In this document: in pieces, positions 10,993 to 20,624 of the stretch
Position numbering within the stretch: the first letter of the stretch is position 1
Layout: every line of letters begins with the position of its first letter
Assembly: GCA_963930775.1 (NCBI GenBank)
Contig: OZ005689.1
Location: 23,372,058 to 23,436,057 of the forward strand
Source of the DNA: Cliona cf. orientalis
Taxonomy: Eukaryota > Porifera > Demospongiae > Clionaida > Clionaidae
DNA: 64,000 nt
Direction of reading: 5' to 3'
The notes under the pieces: model-generated
The model's database searches: none
Seen by the model: the letters and a program-made list of their open reading frames with translations, nothing else
What the model was told of the DNA's origin: nothing
Translations under genes and position numbers: made by a program

Positions 10993-12232
10993 TTAAGTCG
11001 CTGCGGTTAATAGTTAAGCAAGAATGCTTTGATCTTGCTTTGATGTGGGCAATTACCGGCCTTTTCTTCAGGGGCCACTTCCGGTTGCTAATTACACGCG
11101 CATAATCATCCCTGGCCGATTCTGGACACGCCCACCTTCGACCAAAAGCACTCGTATGGCCTCTTCGGCCACGCCCCTTCACGATTCGCTAATTGAATTA
11201 GCCATTCCTGACGCTCACGCCCACGCAATTAAACAGTATACACTAAGCCCTCACTTTTGCCTGATTGTGGAATGTGATTCAGTAGTAACCACTAATTACG
11301 TTATCTTGCATTTGCGGTGCTTCGTGCGCGCGCCGCGCCATGTATTGTAGTGTATCGGCAACGCCCACACTTACTCTTCGTGACGTCACAAGGTCCTGAG
11401 GCCGGCCAGAAGTGAGAGAAAAATGGTCCTGGTCGACATTTTGCAAGTTCATATTCAACACGAGCAAGGGATTTAGCCAAGGATATTGCACTGGGCAACT
11501 CTCGAGGTCAAACTGTCCATGTGATCTTCATATGACTTGGCTCTGACCTTTCGCATCAGGTTGTCCAGTAAGCTGAAATCGAGCTAGCCACGAGTGTGGC
11601 GATTGATTGGTGAGCAATCGGCTCCATATCTCAACAACGAAGACAGTTGAAGAAACGAAACTTCTTCCATCCTTTAGTAGAGTTGTAAAACTAATCTCTA
11701 TGTGAGTCAGCTAGTCTACAGAGCTGTTCATACTTTGACAGTACGTTATTGAATGTATAAATTATTTTCATTTTTCATGATCTTATAATTCAACAAATAC
11801 AGTAAATAATACTTAGTTAAGCAAATATACTATACTGCTAGTGGTACTCTCCTTCCAGCTGAAGTATGAAAGCCTCAGCAGTCTTCGCATCAGGTTGTCC
11901 AGAATGTTGAAAATGAGTCGGCTAAACATTTACGGCCGATATTCGGCCGTGTATAGAGAGGTAGCTACGCTTTGGACACGAACTGGACGTGCCCATATGT
12001 TGTTTAGCTAGTCTTCTTACAGTCTGCTGTGTTTCAAAATCCAGAAATATACCAGTAGCCAGAAACTAAACTTTTTTGTCATGCATGTTGACCGCGATCG
12101 CGGTCTCCATATGTTCAATACAGCAACCGCAAACCGGAAGTGATCAGGCAAAAGAGAGGGCTTAGCGTATACTGAAATGGTACCTTAAGCTTTTTACTAT
12201 GCCATATACTGTGTACAGTAGATAAGTTTTAA
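10993..12232. repeat. 290-bp repeat, copy split by a transposon
   Basis: Matches 9943-10229 in 10993-11233 and again in 12175-12232. The junction AATTAAATGG of the intact copy is broken here after AATTAAA and resumes as AAATGG, so the insert duplicated AAA. Confidence 0.85.
11234..12174. mobile_element. 941-bp inverted-repeat DNA transposon with AAA duplication
   Basis: Terminal inverted repeats begin CAGTATACACTAAGCCCTC at the left and, on the complement, CAGTATACGCTAAGCCCTC at the right; about 32 bp match with two mismatches. AAA flanks both ends (11231-11233, 12175-12177), and the uninterrupted paralog at about 10173 has a single AAA. No transposase is encoded. The tip CAGTATAC resembles CAGTGTAC of the 976-bp family, but the duplication is 3 bp, not 4. 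Confidence 0.88.
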
Positions 12233-12654
12233 ATTTTAATTATCATCAATGCTCATGTCCTCATTGTGCAGGGACGAAATCTCAAGCAATTTAAAAAAAA
12301 GGATCAATAACTGAATAATCCTGCTGTTCACCTCTCTCTCTCTCTCTCTATCTCTCTCTGATCTGTTGACAATATTATTATACATCATTGTGCTGTATAC
12401 TGTACTATACTGTGTCTGGACATAACAATGTCATGTTAACAAGTACCTACTGACATGATGCATGTGCTCGCCACGCGTTGCACTGTTGCGCATGCGTGCA
12501 TAGTAATCTCGATGGCAACCGTTTGTTTGCCTGTGAAACTCATTTCATGCAGGTAAGTCAATGGGAGAAGAAGGTGGTAATTTCGAATTCATTGCCATAT
12601 TATTAGTATTATTATTATTATCACTAACATTAAAACTTATCTTTCAGAAGAGTA

Positions 12655-13153
12655 TTATAACCTAGAAGGGTTCATGGACTCGATAATGGAGTATGAGTAT
12701 GGTAAAGAGTGCCAAGCATTTGTACAAATTTAATTTTAACAGAGTTAGCCCTGTTCGAAATTCCTTTCCTGCAGACACCACTGCTCCGGCGCGGAAAGAG
12801 GCGTCTCTGCCACCACCACCAGACCATCCGGGAGCCGCTGGAGCTATGCCTCCACCGCCACCTCCCCCTGGATCACCGCCACCACCACCACCACCACCAG
12901 CAGGCCACCATGATGGAGCCGCTCCACTGCCCCTCCCCGGCCCCTCTGTCGCCGCCATCACCCGGACCTGAACGGCGGTCTCCATCACCCCCTCCCCCTC
13001 CATCGCTAGGAGCTCTGTCACCTCCCCGGCCCCTTGTGTCAGAAGCAGGAGGAGGTGGACGACTCTGAGGAAGAGGAAGAAGAGGAAGAGGAAGGAGGTG
13101 GGGAAGGGGCAGGGGAGGACGAGGACGAGGGGGAGGGATGGATTCTTCCAAAT
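12655..13153 (+). pseudogene. Proline-rich / acidic low-complexity exon, frame-broken copy
   Basis: After a TTTCCTGCAG acceptor (12775) the exon encodes TTAPARKEAS and then long Pro runs with Gly, Ala and His, ending before a GTAAGA donor at about 13154. The proline frame stops at 12969-12971; the proline-rich reading then continues in another frame, and the exon's end reads best as a Glu-rich acidic stretch in a third. The paralogous exon at 29427-29054 is open throughout, so this copy has suffered small indels. A second acceptor (TTATCTTTCAG, about 12648) opens a short frame ending YGKECQAFVQI. The composition suggests a disordered, FH1-like proline segment; no domain can be named. Confidence 0.45.
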
Positions 13154-13601
13154 AGTAAGATATGCAGTAAACCTATTACACTTTACTGTTTTAAATTATT
13201 TTCAATAATAATATTATGCAGATAAAGAACTGTAAAGTAACAATTAACTATCAGTAGTACATGTACACCACTAACTTATCAACTTATAATATCACTATAT
13301 TATTATTATTATTGTTATTCACTGACATATAAAAGTATTACTCTTATGTATTATTCCTTATTAGCATTAAGAAGCTGAATTATAGTTATGTCAACAATAA
13401 CGTATCGTGTACTGCAATTGCATGCAAGTAGCAGCTGCAGCCAACACGCATACGTGCGCACACACAATTGCGCAAGCGCATACTTATACTTATATGCGCA
13501 TGTGCACAAACGATTCATCGTGAAATGATGTCAGATACCTGCTGGATCGTTCATAATAATATAGAAGTATTGGCAATATCATTGACAAAAAAATAAAGAC
13601 A

Positions 13602-14237
13602 ACATTTTAATAAAATTGAAGGATGAAGTAGGGATGACAGGGTCAAAAAGTACACAAACAAGAGTTGTAGCGATAATCACTTACACCATACATCCCTATG
13701 CTTGATTTATGAGCTCCATGGTTCAGTTAAAAATTACAAGATATCTGCATAGTCACCACTCACATCAACATCAGAATTGATTTCAGACCGTGATCATGAG
13801 TCGGTAGCACTGAAGCCTCACAATAGGTAGAATCTGAACATGGCTTTATCACTGCAAGTTAATCTGCCTCAACAGTGTCAATCTCTGTGAGTAATAATTA
13901 ATAATAAACTTTTCTTATCACAGTAGCCAAAAATTTAATATTATGGGTCTAAATTAAGCAACAACAAAACAAGATTAGGGATATGCATAATATATGACAT
14001 TGTATTATTCACCAACCCATAATGAACATACAGATAACTTGATCGAGATGCAAAAGCTCACAGTCGCCTTTACTGTTATCATCAAAGACGTATAATGTAA
14101 CTGTCTAAAGAAATCACCTTGCACACGAGAAAATCAAGCATAGGGATGTATGGTGTATGTGATTATCGCTATAACTCTTATTTGTGTACTTTTTGACCCT
14201 GTCATCCCTACTTCATCCTTCAATTTTATTAAAATGT
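13602..14237. mobile_element. 636-bp MITE with about 110-bp terminal inverted repeats, copy A
   Basis: The left end ACATTTTAATAAAATTGAAG and the following hundred bases return inverted at the right end. A sister copy lies at 27699-28273 within the other duplication arm, and a partial copy at about 26228-26350. No coding capacity. Confidence 0.8.
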
Positions 14238-14334
14238 TTTTTATACTTGTATACCTGGTAGTGAAAGGGGATATTCATAATCAGTTCCTGGAGTTTACTG
14301 GGTGAATCACTACAATTCTTCGTGGCTCAGTAGA

Positions 14335-15308
14335 CAGTGTACACTACAACTGCCGGAAGTCCATACGTTTATCGGAATTTTATGGTTTGTACAGTATGTA
14401 TGGGAGATAATGATATGCGCAAACCGCGCCTGCATACTAAATTAGTGTCAACTTTTATGTAACTCTACCAACTTTTCTGTTCATCCAAGAAGGCTGTTCT
14501 TGAGCTCAAAATGTAGCTCGAAGGTAGTACTAAACGATGGTATACATTTCAAGGCCATCAGATGGCAAACAAGCGAGCTAACAGCGCCTGAGGCATACCA
14601 CCTCTCACTGTATATGGGTATGGTTTTAAGTGGTACATTTTAGTAACAGTAAAGCTTAGGCTTACCGGCTTTAACCTGGCATAGAGGAACCCTTGAACTA
14701 TTTGTACAACAATCGAGAATGATTTTGCTCGAGTATCTTCAGAGTTACAGAGACATCAACATCGAAGATAATACGTACAATTCAACAGCGCGTAACTTTT
14801 GTCCAGAATGTTGCAATTTTGTCTAGTAAACGACAAATAGAAGCTCTACCATAGCGCTAGCTACTACCCAACTCGAAAGACTCTAGCTCTAGTAACAAAA
14901 CTTCTGTGGCCTTCGCAGTACAGCCACTATCTCGATCGCTTGTGTCTGAGGTCAACTTCAAAAGTGGTACATTTCAGTAACAGACATCCCCAGACTCTCA
15001 AACTCGAGATTTACAATCCTTCCATATAGCTCCTTTAGAAGCCTTGGAATGGAACCAGTACCTACTATAAGTATGGAGAACCAAGGCCCTAAAATCTCAA
15101 AAAATGAAGCCTAGCTAGTTGCTGATCAGTAGCACGGTCCTAGTGTTGCATAGATTACTGACTTTGTGGGCGCAAACACGGAGTATTGGTCAACCACACG
15201 GTCATGACCCCACTAGATAATGATATTCACGATGCCAGGTGTGCTGTAAACCACTAGTATGCATCCTCTTCCGCTTTTCAGATAAAATTGCAGTTGTAGT
15301 GTACACTG
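14335..15308. mobile_element. 974-bp non-autonomous DNA transposon, copy 2 (TAGA duplication)
   Basis: Near-identical to 143-1118, with perfect 19-bp inverted repeats CAGTGTACACTACAACTGC. TAGA at 14331-14334 recurs at 15309-15312, a second independent 4-bp target duplication. Few differences between copies imply recent activity. Confidence 0.9.
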
Positions 15309-15362
15309 TAGAGATGTATCTTCACACTCCTTCCTATTATTAATGTGAATACATACAAAATA

Positions 15363-15940
15363 TCAAATAGCACAGACATCCTTATGTTTGTCCACAAGCT
15401 GTGGGAACCATGTCTTCCCCTTGTCTTTCACTCGGCCTTCAGTGATCTTCATCTCCCTAGCAACATTTTTTGTTCCTATGCATCATCACAATAAACATTA
15501 ATATCTAACAACGTATGTTGCTGAAATACAAACATACCATGCCAAGTATCATAAGAGTTAACTAGCCCAAGCATTTCTCTGATATACTTGGCCACTTGCG
15601 CCTAGATATCATGAGCAACTTCAACAACATGGAAATCTATATTTACATCGCACATACTCAATTCACATGAAATTTGACACTAACACGAGAACTAACCTCG
15701 GTCAATAACCTGCGGCAAAATATCTTTGGTACAAACGAACTCCCTAGTCTGTGCAGTAGCATGAGCAGCTCGAGAGATGGTGATGATACCAACAATCTTG
15801 TGCGTACTGTGCCACATAAAAAATCGATTAACTGATGACAAGAACCCTAAAGTTCTACATGCATACCTTCCAAACATGCATGGCACTGTACTGTGGTATG
15901 CATTGGCTGTGGAATCATGCCGTGCGTCAGTAATGACCCA
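15363..15940 (-). pseudogene. Transposase-derived gene, four in-phase exons with stop
   Basis: Exons 15940-15867, 15806-15697, 15594-15538 and 15475-15363 join without frame loss (74, 110, 57, 113 nt) to 117 codons and a TGA. They read WVITDARHDSTANAYHSTVP, a THKIVGIITISRAAHATAQT block, a VAKYIREM...NSYDTWHGTKNV block and GRVKDKGKTWFPQLVDKHK. The pattern TDxRxDS ... DTWHGTKN ... WFxxLxDK is, as far as I recall, shared by a large family of transposase-like proteins in cnidarians and sponges; I do not name the superfamily. The product stops early after DVCAI, so the copy looks C-terminally truncated. The 974-bp transposon ends 54 bases beyond the stop. Confidence 0.6.
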
Positions 15941-17040
15941 CTAAAGTCGGTGGAGACAAATAAAATTACAGCATTTAGTTTGCATTTACTTGTACCTCTC
16001 CTTTGGTTGAGTATATACTCCAGAAGAGCTTGAACTTCTTCCACACTAGCACGCATACTCATTTCAGCAGCTCTTCCAACTATTTCAATGTACCCTAGCT
16101 TTTGATACACTAAAGGTAGACAACAAATAAATGTACATAATATTTTGTCAACCATGGGTAAGATAACCTCAGCAGATGTAAGCATGACCAACAACTCCTA
16201 CACCAGAAAACATACTCAAGTGGGTATACTGAGAAGGCAACATCCCCGCACATGTGAATGCATGCACCATCCTATAATAGCAATTATACAAAATAATATT
16301 ATTATGTATTTCATGTTTTAAGCTGGCAATGAGACATGCTTTTGGTTCACTACATAGTGCCCTGCCAGCACACGGGAACTAGACCATATTATATGTCTTT
16401 GCTGCTTACAGCGACAACTACAGAAAAGAGCTTGGATAGAGTGCCCTTTCTGGGATAGTAGTGGATTGACATATACCGCTAAAGTTTCACATTGATCTTC
16501 ATACCTGTACAACAGATTCCAGTACCCAGGGAGCGCTCATCTTTCCACATGGGCATTGCGTTGACAGGCCTTCAACTAAATCGGAGAAGCAATATCTTTC
16601 TGTAATAAACAAAGACTGTTCCTCAGAAGAAGCACCATCAGTGTACATTCCTAAACTTAATGATAGCAGCTTATACTCACTGCTGTATTTGTAAAACTCG
16701 TGCTATAGCATTTTCCATGACATTCCACTGTTGCGCATGAAAGACCTAGTAGCTGGGCCAGCAATATCGCTATGGGGGTCAGGGGTCGGATGGGAGCCAG
16801 ATTCAGCAAGATCGAGTAGGGCATAGACAAGGTTCTGGTTCTCAAGCAGAGGGGCTCCTGCCACCATCCCTGAGAGAGATCTATCAAAAAAGGTGAAGCA
16901 CAAGCGAGCACGCTGCACCAGGTGTTACAGCCGGAGCAAACGCAACGTGTATACCTCATGGTATTGCCTCCAGTGTTAGGTGTGGCTTTGTCACACGGGA
17001 GAGCAGAGCACAGACTGCTACATGTCCTGACATGCCCAAT
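15941..17040 (-). pseudogene. Probable upstream exons of the transposase-like remnant
   Basis: Several minus-strand stretches look exonic: a YQKLGYIEIVGRAAEMS...VQALLEYILNQRR block near 16110-16000, RYCFSDLVEGLSTQCPCGK near 16600-16510 between good splice signals, and a frame reading MVAGAPLLENQNLVYALLDL near 16870. I could not join them to the downstream exons in phase, so the 5' part may be decayed or my splice choices are incomplete. Confidence 0.35.
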
Positions 17041-18700
17041 GCGTCCCAGGCTCCCTGAACTGTAAAGTGTAATGTGTATTTTTATGATTGTTTATGTTGC
17101 TATCTAATTATGGCAGCTATCAGACACTGCCTCTGCAAGGTTTTGCAACTGATGTATAACTTTCTAGGCCGAAGAGGCTACCAAATGAATAAATACTCTA
17201 GTCATCAACGTAATTTATACTGCTACCATCTCTTGCTACGCTATCAAACCTTGGGGCAACGCTTGAGCTAGAATGAAGCCACCAGACTCAAGAGCGATCA
17301 AGGGGCTCTCGATTGATACCGAACTCGATCGTGAATAGCAGCTCTGGAATTGAGATCGCTACAGGTCAATTTAGGTAAGTATCGTATGTCAGAGCCACCG
17401 CTTTCAGTCGCATATGGTGTCAAAAATTACATTCCGTAAAAAAATTAATTTCGTTCTAATAGAACATCGCACACGGCGCGCATAATCAGTTAATGGGGGT
17501 ACTCACATAGCACAGTCCATTAGAACGTTGCTAGCCAATTCATTCTATTATAACTGCCCTTTCAAATTCGATCCACAATACTTTGTTTTATGCCTTCTCC
17601 CCCACCCGCTATAATTTCCAATTAGCTATCTGCACAGGGTGTGTGCGAACAGTATTCATTTCTTGAACCAATTATACGTGAGATACGCCTTAAGGTACAT
17701 GCGTGTGCATGTTAAGTGCAAGAGACACCTTAAGTCGCTTGCACCATTATTGCTGTGCGATAGCCACGCCCATCATTACATAGTAGATTAGTTTGCGCTT
17801 GGCATCCTGTCTGAGGTTAGTACCTTACTCCAGTGTGGCTTCGAGGTCACTTGTTCACCTTCAGAAAGGAAGTGCTAATGAGGTTACTTATCGAGATCGA
17901 GATGGCCATGATCAACCCAGAGGACGTTGGACATTGTCCTATACGTAATGAAGGAATTTTTGGAATTAGGGAATGAAACTTTGCCAGTAAGTCTATGTTG
18001 ACAAATAATGTCAGAGCCCAACTGAAGCCCCGTGAAAAATCAACCATGGAGTACTTATGAGCTGTTTTATGTACAATGGAATGCAATTAAGCGACAAAGT
18101 ATAGTGCAAATATGTACTCCACTATATAGGTAACACTGTTTTGATGATCTTAACAGGCTAAGATGTAATATTTCATCAGTATGGAGTCACTGGCAAAGTT
18201 ATTACCTTCAATTCAAAGATTTTTGTCTTTAGGTATTGAACTATGCATGTCCAACCTCCTCTGTGATCAACCTAAGCGTTGAAGTAGCCCCGCACAGTAC
18301 GTCATTATGATAAGCATACAGTTAGTATGTCTACCTTACTGTGTAGACAAAGTGAGATAGAGTTCTACTAACCACGAGATAGTGACTGTTTGGAGGTAAC
18401 GCTACTAAAGTAAATTGTACATGAAAAAATTAAATTTCTTTTCATTACCCATTCACCAGTAATTCATGAGAATCTAAAAAAACTCTTTTCAGAAGCCTGG
18501 TTTCATGAATATTCACGATATTTTCACCAACATCTTGTGAAAATGTCTTCATGAATATATTGTGAAATTTTACGACTGTTAACTGCAATAACAGGTCATG
18601 AAAGTCATGAAAATGTCGTGAACTTTACAGCATATGCTTTGCACATATTTAGTCATGAATTATGCATGAAAATTATGAATCCGTCATTACAGTATGCAAA
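17041..18700. other. AT-rich intergenic stretch without a supported gene
   Basis: Only short scattered frames occur. From 18480 to 18690 there are many CATGAA/TTCATG repeats in alternating orientation, able to form weak hairpins. Confidence 0.5.
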
Positions 18701-18709
18701 ATCCCTGTA

Positions 18710-18896
18710 CCGTAAATCTGGAAATTTTCGTTGTAAAAATATTTTTGTAGTCGATGGTAGCTACGAAAATTAATCTTACGAAAATTAGCATGCACTATTA
18801 ACGCTAATGCGGTAAGGGGTCGTTCCTATGAAAATTTTTTTACATGAAAATTTATCATACGAAAGTTTCTTTACATGAAATTTTCCAGATCTACGG
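18710..18896. mobile_element. 187-bp MITE with TA duplication
   Basis: Inverted ends CCGTAAATCTGGAAATTTTC and, on the complement, CCGTAGATCTGGAAAATTTC are flanked by TA on both sides (18708-18709, 18897-18898). The inside is filled with CGAAAATT-type motifs. The TA target fits a mariner/Stowaway-like element. Confidence 0.65.
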
Positions 18897-18935
18897 TAAT
18901 TGCAGATGCAATCATATATACTGTGGACATACAAC

Positions 18936-18985
18936 ATAGGCGGATCCAGCATAGGGGCACAAGGGGCACGTGCCCCCCCCCCCCC
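18936..18985 (+). mobile_element. Solo left end of the hAT family
   Basis: CATAGGCGGATCCAGC followed by a GGGGCACAAGGGGCACGTGCCCC block closely resembles the left terminus of the hAT element at 20625. I found no matching right end nearby, so this is a truncated copy. Confidence 0.5.
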
Positions 18986-19240
18986 ACCTCCTGCTTTTTG
19001 GCGAGCCATGCACGCAAACTATATAGCTACAAGAGAGGCACACATTCCCCATGACCCAGTATACGTAAGTACTCTCCCCCAGCCTCTTCCTCTCTCACAC
19101 CCACATAGTCTCATACCCAGCCCCTCATATGCGCTTCCAGGGACTGAGCACGAGACTACCACACACACACACACATTCCCCCCCTCTCTCTCATTCACCC
19201 AAATATTACATGTATCCATTCCTCTTTGAATCCTCTACAG

Positions 19241-19968
19241 CTGGTTTGAAGAGGGGAGAGTCAATTTTTCACCAAAAGAAAAACCTTGTGGTCTGTGCAT
19301 GGCAAGATAAACGTCAAATGTACGTCATGTCTACCGACTGCCAAGCTACTGGAACATCTACTGTTCGCCAAAAACAAAAGGATGGTTCAATAAGTCATGT
19401 TCCATGCCCACCCAATGTTGTATTGTACAACAAATTCATGCGTGGAGTGGACCATCATGATCAATTTTGATCATACTACAAGCTTCGATCCAAATCCAAG
19501 AAATTTTACACCTATATATTTAGGTTATTGATGGATGTCTGCATAATCAATGCTTTTCTTTTGATGAGGCATTTTGGAGCAAGCACCCACTCAAAGCTGT
19601 CACAGATCAAACACTTCAGAGTGAAACCTGCAGAAGGTCTCATAGGTAGCTACAACTCACGTCAGAAATACTCACTGCCTGTCAAGGTCCGTGAAGTAGC
19701 CAAGCAGCCTGGCTGCAAGCCACCCTCATATTCCCAAGCTAGAGATCCTACTCCAGTTGCTTTAAGTAGTCTTCAGGTTGGGCAGGGTCACTTTCCAGTG
19801 AAGGGACAGTGTCGCAGATGTTACTACTGCTGAAACTTTCAGGGAAACCGTCGACATGAGTCAACTACGTACTGCCAAGTTTGTGGCCATCCTTTTTGTG
19901 TTGTTCCTCGAGATACCGAAAATGGACCCACCTGCTTTGAGATTTATCATTGCAAGTACCTTCACTAA
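19241..19968 (+). pseudogene. piggyBac transposase, C-terminal part, two in-frame stops
   Basis: After a CCTCTACAG acceptor the frame reads LKRGES..., LVVCAWQDKRQMYVMSTD and VLYNKFMRGVDHHDQF, the segment that holds the third catalytic Asp (MRGVD) of piggyBac transposases. TGA at 19468-19470 interrupts it, and the same frame resumes with SYYKLRSKSKKFY and an INAFLLMRHF block. A second TGA at 19831-19833 falls inside the C-terminal Cys-rich finger (CRRCYYC ... CQVCGHPFC ... CKYLH), and the frame ends at TAA 19966-19968. The first two catalytic Asp and the element ends are missing, so this is a dead 5'-truncated copy. Family members usually have Arg after DQx, and TGA is one transition from the Arg codon CGA. 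Confidence 0.85.
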
Positions 19969-20624
19969 CTCCCTTTTCTCACAAACCAGCTTTCATCACG
20001 TATTTCAAGCGTAAACTTCCATAAACGATCTTACACTTGTAAATGTATGTATGTATGTATGTATGTATTATACTTACTGAGCTCACCTGTGTCTTTGTTT
20101 TTCCAGGCTCATGTTTCCATCCATGTGCCATGACTAAGGCATCAAAATAAAGTCCATCTACTAATCTCTTTGATTCATAACACTAGTCAATACAAAAGTA
20201 GTTTAGTTTCTCTACTAGAGAGTAAAATACAGAAACTACTAAAAACCTACACGTGGACCTGAATTTCTGTGGTCACAGTGTCATATACAATTACATAATA
20301 CGGTTGGTAAAGGGTTAAGTTAAGTGTTGGTGACAATGTACATTAGACATAAAATGGTAACAAACATCACAATTGAAATACCATGATGTATTTTTATTGT
20401 CCCGATGTGATACGTACAATATTTATCTCATACACATGATTGTAGTGAGATGATTGTAAGTATGAGATCGGGATAACAAAAGTTATGCATGTTGGGATAT
20501 TAATAGCCATGGCATGGGAGTCAATTGCAAATGTACCGAGTGTGGCTTTCTTGCACGTTTAGAGTCTAATATTTCTGGCTCAAATCTTGTTTATCTTCAT
20601 CGGAATGAACTTCTTTATAATACC

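Larger units (their letters stand above)
12440..14245 (+). repeat. Inverted duplication, left arm
   Basis: The segment is the diverged reverse complement of 27690-29764, colinear through the proline-rich exon, the CpG-rich stretch near 13440 and the inverted-repeat element at 13602-14237. The right arm carries an extra hAT-type insertion that is absent here near 13170. Confidence 0.8.

Noticed and set aside
19019..19219. Frames upstream of the piggyBac remnant with Pro/His-rich or Gly-rich content
   Set aside because: They come from CT/CA-rich low-complexity DNA; family similarity starts only after the acceptor at 19240.
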